A stretch of 64,000 nt of DNA from the NCBI RefSeq assembly GCF_029168945.1, contig NC_083601.1:72033595-72097594 (forward strand). Direction: 5' to 3'. The translations under genes and the position numbers were made by a program. The notes beneath the pieces are model-generated. The model saw only the letters and a list, made by a program, of their open reading frames with translations. It was not told the origin of the DNA and did not search any database. Shown here piece by piece: positions 1-10,821 of the stretch. The stretch comes from Cannabis sativa (lineage: Eukaryota > Streptophyta > Magnoliopsida > Rosales > Cannabaceae). Numbering within the stretch: position 1 is the first letter of the stretch; every line of letters starts with the position of its first letter.

Positions 1-1505
1 ATTCCACCCCCAGAGTAATCACCATCTTATCAGAAAGATTTTCTAACACAAAGAAAAATTTCGAAATCTGATGTTGTGTAGTCTAAAAGTTTTAAATACA
101 CCCTTATTGACTAACATATAGTTCATCTTCTTAATCTTAAGATTTACTTGATTGTCTTCCAATGTTCTTCTCCTGGAATAATCTGATACCTACTCATTAC
201 TCCCACTCAACAGCAGGTGTCTGGTCTAAGGCATACAAAAGCATATCTAAGACCTCTCACTATTGATTTAAGAAATTCTTTCATGGCTTTATCTTTTCTA
301 GAATAGTTGAGACTTTTCCTTAGATAAATAAAATCTATGCCTAAGAAGTTGTGAAGCTTCTATAGATTGCCATTAAAAAGAAAATGCTTCAGCATCTTAC
401 TAAAGTAAGTTGCTTGCATTAGAGTAAGTAATTACCAGGTGTAGCATAAGCCATAGGTTTAGATAAACTCAAACCTATAATACTAGGAACAGGAAATCTT
501 GTTAAGTCCATTTAATAGACTTATTAACGAAAATTTCCTTTTATGTCCTTGTAATAGAAAACTTTAGGTTATTCCATGTGAATGGATTAAACCATAGTTC
601 TATTGGCTTTTCTTCTTAGTTTCTAGACAATCCATTACTTGTTTAAACTCACAATGGATTTTAATCACTAGTGTCTTCCAAGTCATAAGAAGGTGAGTTC
701 TTAGAAACTCTCCCACTACGACAAGGTACTGTGAATTATGTCTAAGAAAACTAAATGGTATTAACCTCTTTGGTTGTGACAAGACAACAGAGGCAGTGGC
801 ATCATCATATGTCAAATAAGATGATAGAACACTTTTGGAATCAAAAAATAAATATCTCCTTTATTTGCTACTTTTCAGACTTAGTCATTTTCTTAGAAAA
901 GTAGTATTTGTTTAAACAAACACTTTCTTATCTATTGACTATGGGATGGTCCACCCCTAATCACTTAGGATAGCTAAGAAACCATGGTTAACAGTTCTAG
1001 CTTTTCTTAAGATTTTGATTAGGTCATCCATGAATCTAGTAATGATTTACATTAAGTATACAACCATTACATCATTCTGAAATTGTATTACCATAGAAAG
1101 ACTTAGGCAACGACTAGTAACTAATCATCAATATGCAAATCGAAATTTCTGGGGAGGTAAGTTTGGATATAATTCAAAAATCAATTTAATTATCTTTGAA
1201 CTGCATATCTATTAACTATTTCTCCACCCCTATCAGTTCGCAAGATCTTTAACCACTTACCTTAATGGTTAACCATTGCTAGAAATTAATGAAATTTTTC
1301 AAACATTTCAAATTTCTTTGCATAAGGTATAATCTAGAGTGATCGTTTTAAGAATACAACGAAAAACTCATATCCACCCCTGAATGTACATCCATCTACG
1401 AATGAGATGAAAAACTTTCAGTGGATATAGGCATATAAACTCTTTGCAGAGATTGATCTTGTCAAAACCACTATGAACAAGATACAAAAGCCATAGATTA
1501 ATAAA
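1..1505 (-). pseudogene. Degenerate copia pol of element B
   Basis: Read on the minus strand, this matches the pol remnant of C. The GAG-pre-integrase-like LWHL..VHSG piece lies near 1400-1505. The RT-derived NGNL piece near 355-375 carries the same in-frame TAG seen in C, D and E. The RNase H piece (RPDI..VG..SRYQ type) lies near 190-235. Many stops and large deletions exclude a functional polyprotein. A 71-codon open frame at 600-815 is in a different frame from the RT/RNase H remnants and is a shadow. The pol identity rests on motif order, not on an alignment. Confidence 0.7.
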
Positions 1506-4360
1506 ATGTGGTTGTGTCCTTTGATGACTTAAGTTTAGTTACTTCAATGAGTTCATAGAGTAGTGCAAGTGGATTTGGTCAAAGAATATTAAACTCATAT
1601 TCCATATTTAATATACAGTTTTGAATCCATTAATAGAAGATGGATATTAAACACTTGTGAAAGTATAACTGTATTGTATTCTGGAAATAGAAATATAAGA
1701 AAATTTCTGTTTGGAATCTAAAATTAAAGTCAAAGACTTAAATTTATACCAAATATAATGAGTAATTCTTTCTTGGACCACCACTACTAATTTAAACTCT
1801 AAGTCAGATTTGCCCATACAAGTAGGAGATGTCTAAGATTGAGGATTTATATCATATTGTGATAGAATTTCGGGAAAATAATCAAAAATGTCATTCAATT
1901 TCTTAAGAGATAGAATGACATGAAATGATATATATAGACCATTCTTCCAATGATATGTTATTGAGCTAATTCGAAATAAATAAGCTAAGAGGAATTAGGA
2001 TAATTTCGTTTAAAAATAAGAATCCAACGATGCTTCGATTAGCGAGAGTCAAAGTAATCTTATTTATATAATCTTCTTGTTTCATATTGTAAAAATACTA
2101 GTCTAAGGTGTCATCAATTGATCCATACCATATAAAACACTTACAAACTACTTATCTTTCGAGATCTAACACTATTATGTATGTCTAATGGTGAAAATTC
2201 ACTAGGGATTTATCTCATTAGATAAACAAACCAAGTTAGACCAACAATGAAGATTCGAAATTAAACTACAACTTAATAACAGAAAATAACATGGTTCAAT
2301 ATAAATTCATACACAATTCAGAAATTATTAAACATATAGCAAGTAGGAATGACAAGTGAAAATACTAAAACATACAATCCTAAATAATTTCCAAGGTTTT
2401 CAACAAACTGATATCAGTGTCCCGTTTAGGCGAGAGTCAAAGCTACCATCCATTGAATAGAGTTGTGAGCTCATCTAAAATGTTGAACATTCTAGCAACC
2501 TTTTATTCGATCAAGATTGGAATTCAGCGTTGTCCCGTTTAGGCGAGAGTCAAGGCAATTCTATCTTATGAGCTTCCACCATTGTTTCATAATTTGCAAG
2601 TCAAATATGGTCGCCACCATTAGGGTGATCCATACCATATAAAACACTTACAAACTACTTATCTTTCTAGATTAAACGGTGCGAAATTGCTAATGAACGT
2701 TCCTCCATTAGGGAGGATTACTCACTAAAACAAACGCGATGTAAAACAAACAATGGAGATCGAATATCTTAATAATAAATCTCATTATTTTAAAATGTAT
2801 TTTCATTATTATTTATAATAAAATATATTCATCAAATATCGAATTTAGAATTAAAATTCTGAATTATAATTTAATTTAATATTTATAAAATTATACTTAG
2901 ATGGTGATAAAATAAATTGAATTATTTCCATCTCAGTAGTAATTTTGATATATAAATATTAAGACAATTATTTAAGTTGTATTAATTCAATTAATTTGTA
3001 ACTCAAAATAAATTTTCATGAGAATATATTTATTGTATTTTGAAAAAGAAAGTATAAAAACTTTATGTTTTTCGAAATACTTAAATAATAATTACATAGA
3101 AAAATACTTCAAGCAAAAATATCACCTATCTAGATTTTCCTTTGACTAATTAATTCAATTTCTAATAATATACTTTAATTCATTTATTTTAAATTAATCA
3201 ATAAATGAAAAAATCATTGATTTAAGTTGGTCCAAAAATTAATTAAAATAAATAATTAATTTACAACTTAATCTATTTTTCAAGATAAATTCAAAATCAT
3301 CTTGCATTATGAAATGAAATTTCGAAAATTGATTAATAAAATAAAGAAAAAATATATTTTGAAAATTATTTAAATTTAGTTGAAAAAATAAATTTCGACT
3401 AAAAATAATTTTCTATTTAATTAAGTGTCATGAAAAAGAAATATTTAAGTATCATGATAAAAATCAACTTAGATATTTAATTTTTCAATTTAATTAAATG
3501 TATTAAATTCAAGAAATAAATAATTAAGTGTAGAGAAGGCTTAATCATTAATCTCTAGTTTAATACTAGGAAAATATACTTAAAATAAATTGTACCAAAA
3601 TTAATTATTTAAATAATTAATTTCACAATGTATAATATTTTACTATTTAATATTAGAAATAATAAGTAGTCTAGAAATAACTATCTAGAAAATATCTTAT
3701 TTGACTAAGTATCTTTTCCACAAAATTTGAAAAAATATCTAATTTAAGTTGTTTTAGAAGAATCTAAAAAATCAACTTAAATATCTTTCAAATTAGATTT
3801 AATTAAATTTGAAATTAAGTTATAACCACTTAATTTGAAAATATTCCATTTTAAGTTTATATTTGAAAAATCTTGAAAATTTTCCACTTAATTAAAGAAT
3901 CTTAATAACCAATTCCTAAAATTCCTCAACATAATTTTGAAAATTTGAAATTCAAAAGATATTCAGATTTAAGTTGATTAGTTAGAGATAACTAATTTTC
4001 AACTTAAATAGGAATATTTAATGAAAAATTTATATTAAGCTTCAGAAAGAATCTAGATGGTTATAATTCTATATTTAATTAAATACAAGAAAATACATAT
4101 AGTTTAGCTTAGAATAAAATTCTTTAAACTATGGTTTTCTTAAATTAATTTCAAAATAAATGAAATTAATTATGTTGCTAATCAATTTTATTAGGTTAAA
4201 CTAATTTAATTAACCTAGTGCAGTTATTTAAATCAGGCAAGTGGGCCTTCACAATTGGGGTGGTTCATGTGAGGGGGTGCTGGGTTCAGTATGTCGTACC
4301 CACTTCTATGGTTCCCAACTCTCACACAAGGCCCAAAAGAGAGGAATTTAACCTTAAAAT
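1..4360 (-). mobile_element. Copia element B, 3' internal part (degenerate pol plus leader), cut by element A
   Basis: This is the internal region of a copia-type element lying on the minus strand. Its sequence is the reverse complement of the internal parts of C and E in the same order: pol remnants (1 to about 1505), repeated leader motifs (2420-2439, 2533-2552), leader hairpins (2615-2627, 2702-2716), AT-rich leader, and the GC-rich box (4242-4335). It stops at 4360 where element A is inserted and resumes at 14486. The 3' LTR of B would lie left of the window. No gag is visible between the leader motifs and pol, unlike A. Confidence 0.88.
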
Positions 4361-5735
4361 TGTTGGGTTTTATGCCCTAAATAAAACTCTTTACAACCTG
4401 ATTAGTTATCAATATAAGAAATTTGAAGTGATTGATGTTTGCATGAATTTTACATGCTAATGGTTTAATATGTTTAATATGTTTATTACATTCATACACA
4501 CAAAATCAGTTAAATCCAGATCATATGTTTATTCACAATTACAGTATCGTCAACACAGTGGAATGTGATTGTGATCATATGAATCAAAAGTTTTGGTCCC
4601 TGTTTCATCAGTGTTATTGGATTTACACTGATGTGATAATCAGCGATGATGTGTACTTACACTTGGAGTAAGTGTTATGTTCTTTCCAGGACATTAGTAA
4701 AGTATACTAGTTTCGAATGTATGGAGTATACATTGGACTGGACCGATATTGCAACTAAGTTAAGATATTACAAACTTACCGTTATACATATCTTTCCAAG
4801 TCAATATCAGTAGTTGATCTTAAGATTAAAAGAATCTAAATCCTGATATGCTTAGGCTCAACTCAGGAGTGCTATTCATGTTCTTTGATTTATTAGTTAA
4901 GCCTACTTTTGGGTCAGGGTGATACGTATATTTTGGGAACATGATAGTATGATTGAGTGGGAGTGTTGAACATAAATATGGAATCTATAGCTTCTACTGG
5001 TGTATAGAAGTCAAGTGATGATTCCCTTCGAGCTTAGCAAATAGAAGTAAATGGATGAGCTCTTGTTTAACTGACTAATTATTAGATCACTAAACACCAT
5101 TTACAGGTAGCTAAGTGTTTTAAGGGGCAAAATACATTGAAGGGTGAGAACGGTAAAGAAATCCTATCTCGATGTAGATCATCTATATAGAGGATCTTTA
5201 AATCACTATAAGATTATAACAATGGTTAAATGAGATAGTATATTGATATCGTGAAACATACAACATGCTCTATATAAGTCTGAGAGTGCAATTCTAAGTT
5301 CTAAGAGTGGATTCAACGAAGAATTAATAAGTAGGAATTTACTTGGTAAATTTGGTTCACTTATTGGAAGCTCAGCATATAGATCCATGGTCCCCATTCT
5401 AGTTGAGAACATTCTGCTTGTAAGACTCATTAATTGATTCGTGATTGATCAATTATAATTCTAAAGTTAGACTATGTCTAATTTTATGAATTTTCACTAA
5501 GCAGGGGTGAAATTGTAAAGAAAAGAGATTCTAGGTTTATTTATTTATTAATGGGCTTTATATGTCTAATTAATAATTAAATTAAATAACAATATTATTT
5601 AATAATCTATTTTAGTTATTAAATAATTAGTTTTGGCATTTAAAAGGTTAGAATTGGAAAATTGGCGTTTTTGAGAAAATAGAGATAAAATTTGATAAAA
5701 CTGCAAAATCAAGTGAGGCCCATTAAACAACATAT

Positions 5736-5743
5736 GGCCGGCC
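5736..5743. promoter_or_regulatory. Conserved GGCCGGCC palindrome in U3 of LTR A
   Basis: A GC-only 8-bp palindrome in AT-rich DNA, about 80 bp upstream of the TATA box. It is kept at the same spacing in the LTRs of B (16485-16492), C (21182-21189) and E (50033-50040). It is also in the diverged LTR at 44891-44898. The constancy suggests a promoter element. The factor is unknown. Confidence 0.5.
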
Positions 5744-5821
5744 ACTTAGATGAAGTTTTTCAAATTAATATTTTCATTATTTTAATGCCAAATAAATCCT
5801 AACCTAAACCTAGTAGTTGCC

Positions 5822-5829
5822 TATAAATA
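5822..5829 (+). promoter_or_regulatory. TATA box of LTR A
   Basis: TATAAATA in the last quarter of the LTR, in the context CCTATAAATAGA. It recurs at the same place in LTRs of B, C and E (and at 14024-14031 in the 3' LTR). Transcription would start about 30 bp downstream. Confidence 0.75.
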
Positions 5830-6286
5830 GAAAGTGATGGCTCAGTCACAACACATGCTTTGACAAGTTTTCAACAAGCCTTTCTGACAGAAATTTCTCT
5901 CTTCAGAAAAACTGAGCCTTCCCCACTTTCTATACCTTGGCCGAAACCCTCTCTCTCTCTTTTCTCCTTCATCTTTTTCGACCCTAGTGAAAGAGTAAGT
6001 GCCCACACACAGCAAGCAGTAACTCAATCATAGATTGGAAGACTGTGAAGGATCAAACTTGAAGAAGAAGGACATTCGGGCTCAGATCTTGATTATACTC
6101 TGCTACAGAAAGGATTCAAGGGTTAGAGATCTGAGTGGAAGGAGACATTAATTCCGCTGCATCAATGTAAGGTTTTCTTAACTTGATATGTGTTTAATTT
6201 ATCGTTTTAAAAAGTTCATATTTAGGGTGTTTAAACAACATACTTGTGAGTAGATCTAAGATCCTGGTAAAATAAATTCCAACAAC

Positions 6287-6303
6287 TGGCCTCAGAGCCA
6301 TGG
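6287..6303 (+). promoter_or_regulatory. Primer binding site of element A
   Basis: TGGCCTCAGAGCCATGG begins two bases after the LTR. The usual initiator-Met-tRNA site in plant copia elements is TGGTATCAGAGC. A, C and E share CC in place of TA, whereas B keeps TGGTATC. Confidence 0.85.
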
Positions 6304-9300
6304 TAATTGATTTACTAACATGAAATTTGGACTTTAAAACGATTGTTTGTATGTTTTTGGATGATATCATGTTGTATTGAGTGTTATTTGATGATTGATT
6401 GATGTTTGTAAATTTTCGTGAAAAATAATTGCGATTCTGTCTCTGGAATTATTTTTATTGGATAGTATGGAAACAATTAAGCAAGTTAGCCTTTTACAGA
6501 ACTCAATTTGGATTTTATTTGAATTAGTTATGAATTTTTGAAGATTTGAAAAAATCGGGGCTGTGCTGAATTTTTCCTGCGATCGCAGAACTGTCCGTAC
6601 AGTTCACAATTTTTTCGTTTTTCTTCGATTTTTCATGCTTTTTCATGGAATTAACTTCCGATTTTTTGTATAGTTTTGTATATATACTATTACTATTCCT
6701 AATTCAATTCTAATTATCATTTTGAATTAATTTAAAATTTTTTAAATTTAATTCAAGATATTAGTGTAATTTGAATTTGAATAGAATTAGTATCTATCTT
6801 CTTGCTTAAAAATCTATCTTATTTTTAAATTTGATTATATCTTATCTTATTTTTAAATTTAAGGTCAGATTTTATAAATATTTTTTTAAAAAATCAAATC
6901 TTTTTTAGATATTTTGACCTTAGTTAAATTTAAAATAAGATATTTATAATCATGTAATTTTAAATAGATGTAAGATATTTTGCTAACTTTTAAATTTTGT
7001 TATTTTATTTATTTAAATTAAATTTAAAATCTGATAAGATATTTCATTTATCTTTTCTAATTTTTATTTAATTTTTATTTTTAAAATAACATTTAATTTT
7101 TAAAAGTAGTTAGCAAATTTTGAAATGATATTTAGGTTGGTTGAAACCTAATTTTTCAAAAAGTAGGTTTAATTTTAATTTTTTTTTTTAAATTTCGAAA
7201 TTAAAATTTTTTTTTCCGAAATAAAAAATATTTTTTTTTATTTTTATTTTTTCGAAAATTAAAATATTTTTTATTTAATTATTTATTTTTCGAAATTATT
7301 TATTTAAAATTAAATAAATCCTACTTCCAACTATCCAGCTAACCTTGTTGCAGGAGTATGTGGTTTTAACTTGTGTGTAAGTTTTTTAAAAACCTATTAT
7401 TACTTGATTGCAAATAGCCATGATTACTTTTTGCCAGATCTAATGATCTGATGGCTCCCTTGGTCAAGTTAATAATTTGTAACAGGTAAATTTTACAATC
7501 TTCTTTCATCTGTGTATGACCTAGCAACATGATAGGATCCATCCAAGTGTGTACCTGTGTGAGCCTATGTGTTTATTTTATTATATAGATGCATATAGGT
7601 TGTTGCTAAATAAAATGTCACACCATGATAGATTTTATTTAGGTCCATTTAGTTATTGGACCTATTCAATTAATAACAGTTATTTATTTTAAGGTTAAAT
7701 TCCTCTCTTTTGGGCCTTGTGTGAGAGTTGGGAGCCATAGAAGTGGGTACGACATACTGAACCCAGCACCCCCTCACATGAACTACCCCAATTGTGAAGG
7801 CCCATTTACCTGATTTGAATAATTGTACTAGGTTAATTATATTAGTTTGACCTAATAAAATTGAATTAGCAACATAATTAACTTTTAAAATATATGAAAT
7901 TTTTTTTCATTTTAATATTTTAAAGTTAATTTTAAGAAAAACACTTTTAGTTTAGATATTATTTCTAGACAAACTATTTGTATTTTTCTTGTATTTAATT
8001 AAATATAGAATTTTAACTAACTAGATTCTTTCTGGAGCTTGTTTAATTAAATATTCATATTTAAGTTATAAATTAGTTGTATCAACTGATTTTTCTTATC
8101 TAACTTAAATTTGAATATTTTATTTAAATTTTAAATCAAGTTGAGGAATCCTAGGCATTAGTTATTAAAGATTCTTAAGATATTTTTTAAGTTAATATCT
8201 TTTCACATATTAACTTAAAATGGAATATTTTAGATATTTTTTTTGGTTAATATCTTTTCAAATATTAACTTTAAATCAAATTAAGTGGTTACAACTTAAT
8301 TTTGATATTTAATTAAATCTAAATTTGAAATTATTTAAGTTTTAGATTTTTTCTATATAACTTAAATTAGATATTTTTCAAATTTTTGAAAAGATACTTA
8401 GTCAAATATGATATTTTCTAGATAGTAATTTCTAGACTACTTATTATTTCTAATATTTAAATAGAAAAATTATACTTTGTGAAATTAATTATTTAAATAA
8501 TTAATTTTGGTACAATTTTATTAAGTATATTTTTCCTAGTATTAAATAGAAATTAATAATTAAGCCTTCTCTACACTTAATTATTTATTTCTTGAATTTA
8601 ATACATTTAATTAACTTGAAGAATCTAAATATCTAAGTTGATTTTCATCATGATACTTAAATATTTATTGATTTTTCATGACACTTAATTAAATAGAAAA
8701 TTATTTTTTGGTTGAAATTTAATTTTTCAACTTAAATTTAAATAATTTTCAATATATATATATTTTTTCTTTATTTTATTAATCAATTTCGAAATTTGCA
8801 TTTTATTTATGCAATATTTTTGAATTTTTTATTTTGAAAAATAGATTGAGTTGTAAATTAATTATTTATTTTAATTAATTCTTGGACCAACTACAATCAA
8901 TGATTTTTTCATTTAATTGATTAATTTAAATAAATAAATTTAAAATATATATATATTATTAGAAATTGAATTAACTAGTCAAAAGAATATCTAGATAGGT
9001 GATATTTTTGCTTGAAGTATTTCTTTTCTATTTTTATTATTTTCGAAAATTGTATGTTTATATACTTTAAATTTTCGAACCCAATAAATATATTCTCAAA
9101 GGAAATTTTTAAGTTGCTAATTATTTATTTAATTCAACTTAAATTAATTTCCTTAATATTTATATTTAAGATTATTACTAAGATGGAAATAATTAATTTT
9201 ATTTCAATCACCATCTAAGTATAATTTTATAAATATTATATTAAATTCTTATTTTGAATTTCAATTCTTAATTTAGAATTTAATGAGATTTATTTATTAG

Positions 9301-9876
9301 AATAATAAAGAAAATACATTTTAAATAATGAGCTTTATTATTATTAAGATATTCGATCTCCATTGTGGGTTTTACACCGCGTTTGTTTTAGTGAGTAATC
9401 CTCCCTAATGGAGGAACGTTCATTAGCAATTTCGCACCGTTTAATCTCGCATGATAAGTGGTTTGTAAGTGTTTTATATGGTATAGATCACCCTAATGGT
9501 GGCGACCATATTTGACTTGCAAATTGCGAAACAATGGTAGAAGCTCATAAGATAGAATAGCCTTGACTCTCGCCTAAACGGGACAACGCTGGATTCCAAT
9601 GTTGATCGAATAAAAGGTTGCTAGAATGTTTAACATTTTAGATGAGCTGACAACTCTATTCAATGGATGGTAGCTTTGACTCTCGCCTAAACGGGAAACT
9701 GATATCAGTTTGTTGAAAACCTTGGAAATTATTTAGGATTGAATTTTTTAAGTATTTTCTCATATCATTCCTACTTGCTATGTGCTTATAATTTCTGAAT
9801 AGATTTTGTGTGTTAAACCATTATTTAATTTCTATTTGTTGATTTCTATTATTTTGTAGTATCCTGTTTTGTCAAA
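6304..9876 (+). other. Long non-coding leader of element A
   Basis: About 3.6 kb of very AT-rich sequence without a credible gene. It contains a palindromic GC patch CTGCGATCGCAG (6577-6588), a GC-rich box closed by TGGGCCTT (7711-7718) and AAGGCCCA (7797-7804), two small hairpins (9400-9414 and 9489-9501), and two copies of TGACTCTCGCCTAAACGGGA (9564-9583, 9677-9696). A pyrimidine-rich stretch ending in TAG (9835-9859) just before the gag ATG resembles a splice acceptor. All but the last recur in the other copies. Open frames such as 9012-9218 are chance products of AT-rich DNA. Confidence 0.75.
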
Positions 9877-10744
9877 ATGAATCCCATGTTATCACTGTTG
9901 ACTGAAAAATAAGCTGAATGGATCTAACTTTAATAAATGGAATGAGAACATTAATATTGCTCTCATAGGAGAAAGTGCCTTGTTTGTTTTAACTGAGCCG
10001 TCACCTGAAGTGCCTGGGGATAATGCATCCAAAGCTGTGAAAGAAAAGTATGAGCGTTGGCAGAAAGCAAATGACAAAGCTCTATACTTTATGCTTTCTA
10101 GCATGGTTGACACCCTCAAAACTTGGTTTTCTAAAACTGAGAAGGCTGCTGAAGTAATGACGAAGTTAAATGAGTTATTCGGTAAGGCATCACTTCAGTC
10201 ATGCTTTGACGCGACTAAGAAGTACATTAATGCACGGATGGAACCTCATCAAAACGTGCGTGACCATGTTCTCCTCATGTCCAGTTATTTCCAAGAAGCC
10301 CAGGATCATGGTGCTGAAATGGACAGTGCTACTCAAGTTAGTCTTATCTTGAATAGCCTGACTCCAGTATTTCTACCATATACATCAAATTATGTCATGA
10401 ATAAGAAGGAAATTGACTTTCATGAATTAGTCAATGACCTTCAAACTTATGAAAATTTGATTGGAGGACCCAAGAAGAAAGGGAGTAAACCTCACAATCC
10501 TGGGAATGGTAATGGGACGATAAAACCTGAAGCAAATGTTGCCTCTGCTTCAAAGCCCAAATCGAAGAAGAAGTGGAACAACACCAAGAAGCGAACAAAA
10601 GCCATGAAGAATAAAAAGGCTGTTCCTTCCGGTGATGCTGCACTAAAAGGAAAGTGTTTCTACTGCAATGAGAAAGGTCATTGGAAACCCCAGTGTCCTA
10701 AACTTCTTGCAAAGAAACAAGGTATTTCCATTTATAAACTTTAA
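9877..10744 (+). pseudogene. Copia Gag polyprotein of element A, one frameshift
   Basis: Gag is the structural protein that forms the cytoplasmic virus-like particle and packages element RNA. The ATG at 9877 begins MNPMLSLLTE, typical of plant copia Gag. An extra A in the run at 9905-9909 then shifts the frame, and the rest stays open from about 9910 to the stop at 10742-10744, giving about 289 codons in all. The middle is a UBN2-type Gag domain (YERWQKAND, then TKLNELFGKASLQS). A lysine-rich linker and one CCHC zinc knuckle, CFYCNEKGHWKPQC (10654-10695), follow. The last few residues may be read-through of an intron (10722-10821). B, C, D and E have no comparable gag. Start and family are well supported; the single-base shift makes this copy inactive unless it is a sequencing error. 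Confidence 0.88.
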
Positions 10745-10821
10745 GAGTTTAGTGAATTATTATCCAATTGGATTTATGATTCTGGACTAACTTTGTTTAT
10801 TTGTTTTTCTTCTTCTTATAG
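10722..10821 (+). other. Intron-like segment at the 3' end of gag A
   Basis: After codons for the zinc knuckle and LLAKKQ, GTATTTCC forms a plausible 5' splice site. A long T/C-rich tract ending TTCTTCTTCTTATAG forms a plausible 3' site 100 bp later. Splicing would continue the frame as KQGQAT and then stop. Splicing is established for BARE elements as a way to make Gag-only RNA. Use here is inference. Confidence 0.45.

Larger units (their letters stand above)
4361..6284 (+). repeat. 5' LTR of element A
   Basis: The LTR is 1,924 bp, begins TGTTGGG and ends CCAACA. It ends two bases before the primer site and matches 12563-14485 almost throughout. It holds a GGCCGGCC palindrome (5736-5743), a TATA box (5822-5829), and a transcribed part with a CT-rich tract near 5950. 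Short open frames here recur in the 3' LTR only because LTRs are duplicated. Confidence 0.95.

Noticed and set aside
5206..5430. 74-75 codon open frames on the minus strand repeated at 13405-13632, and similar pairs at 28186-28440, 48814-49065 and 56992-57255
   Set aside because: They lie in LTRs, recur only because LTRs are duplicated, and have no family resemblance.
6285..6303. tRNA gene at the TGGCCTCAGAGCC sites
   Set aside because: Only the complement of a tRNA 3' end is present; there is no cloverleaf. These are primer binding sites.
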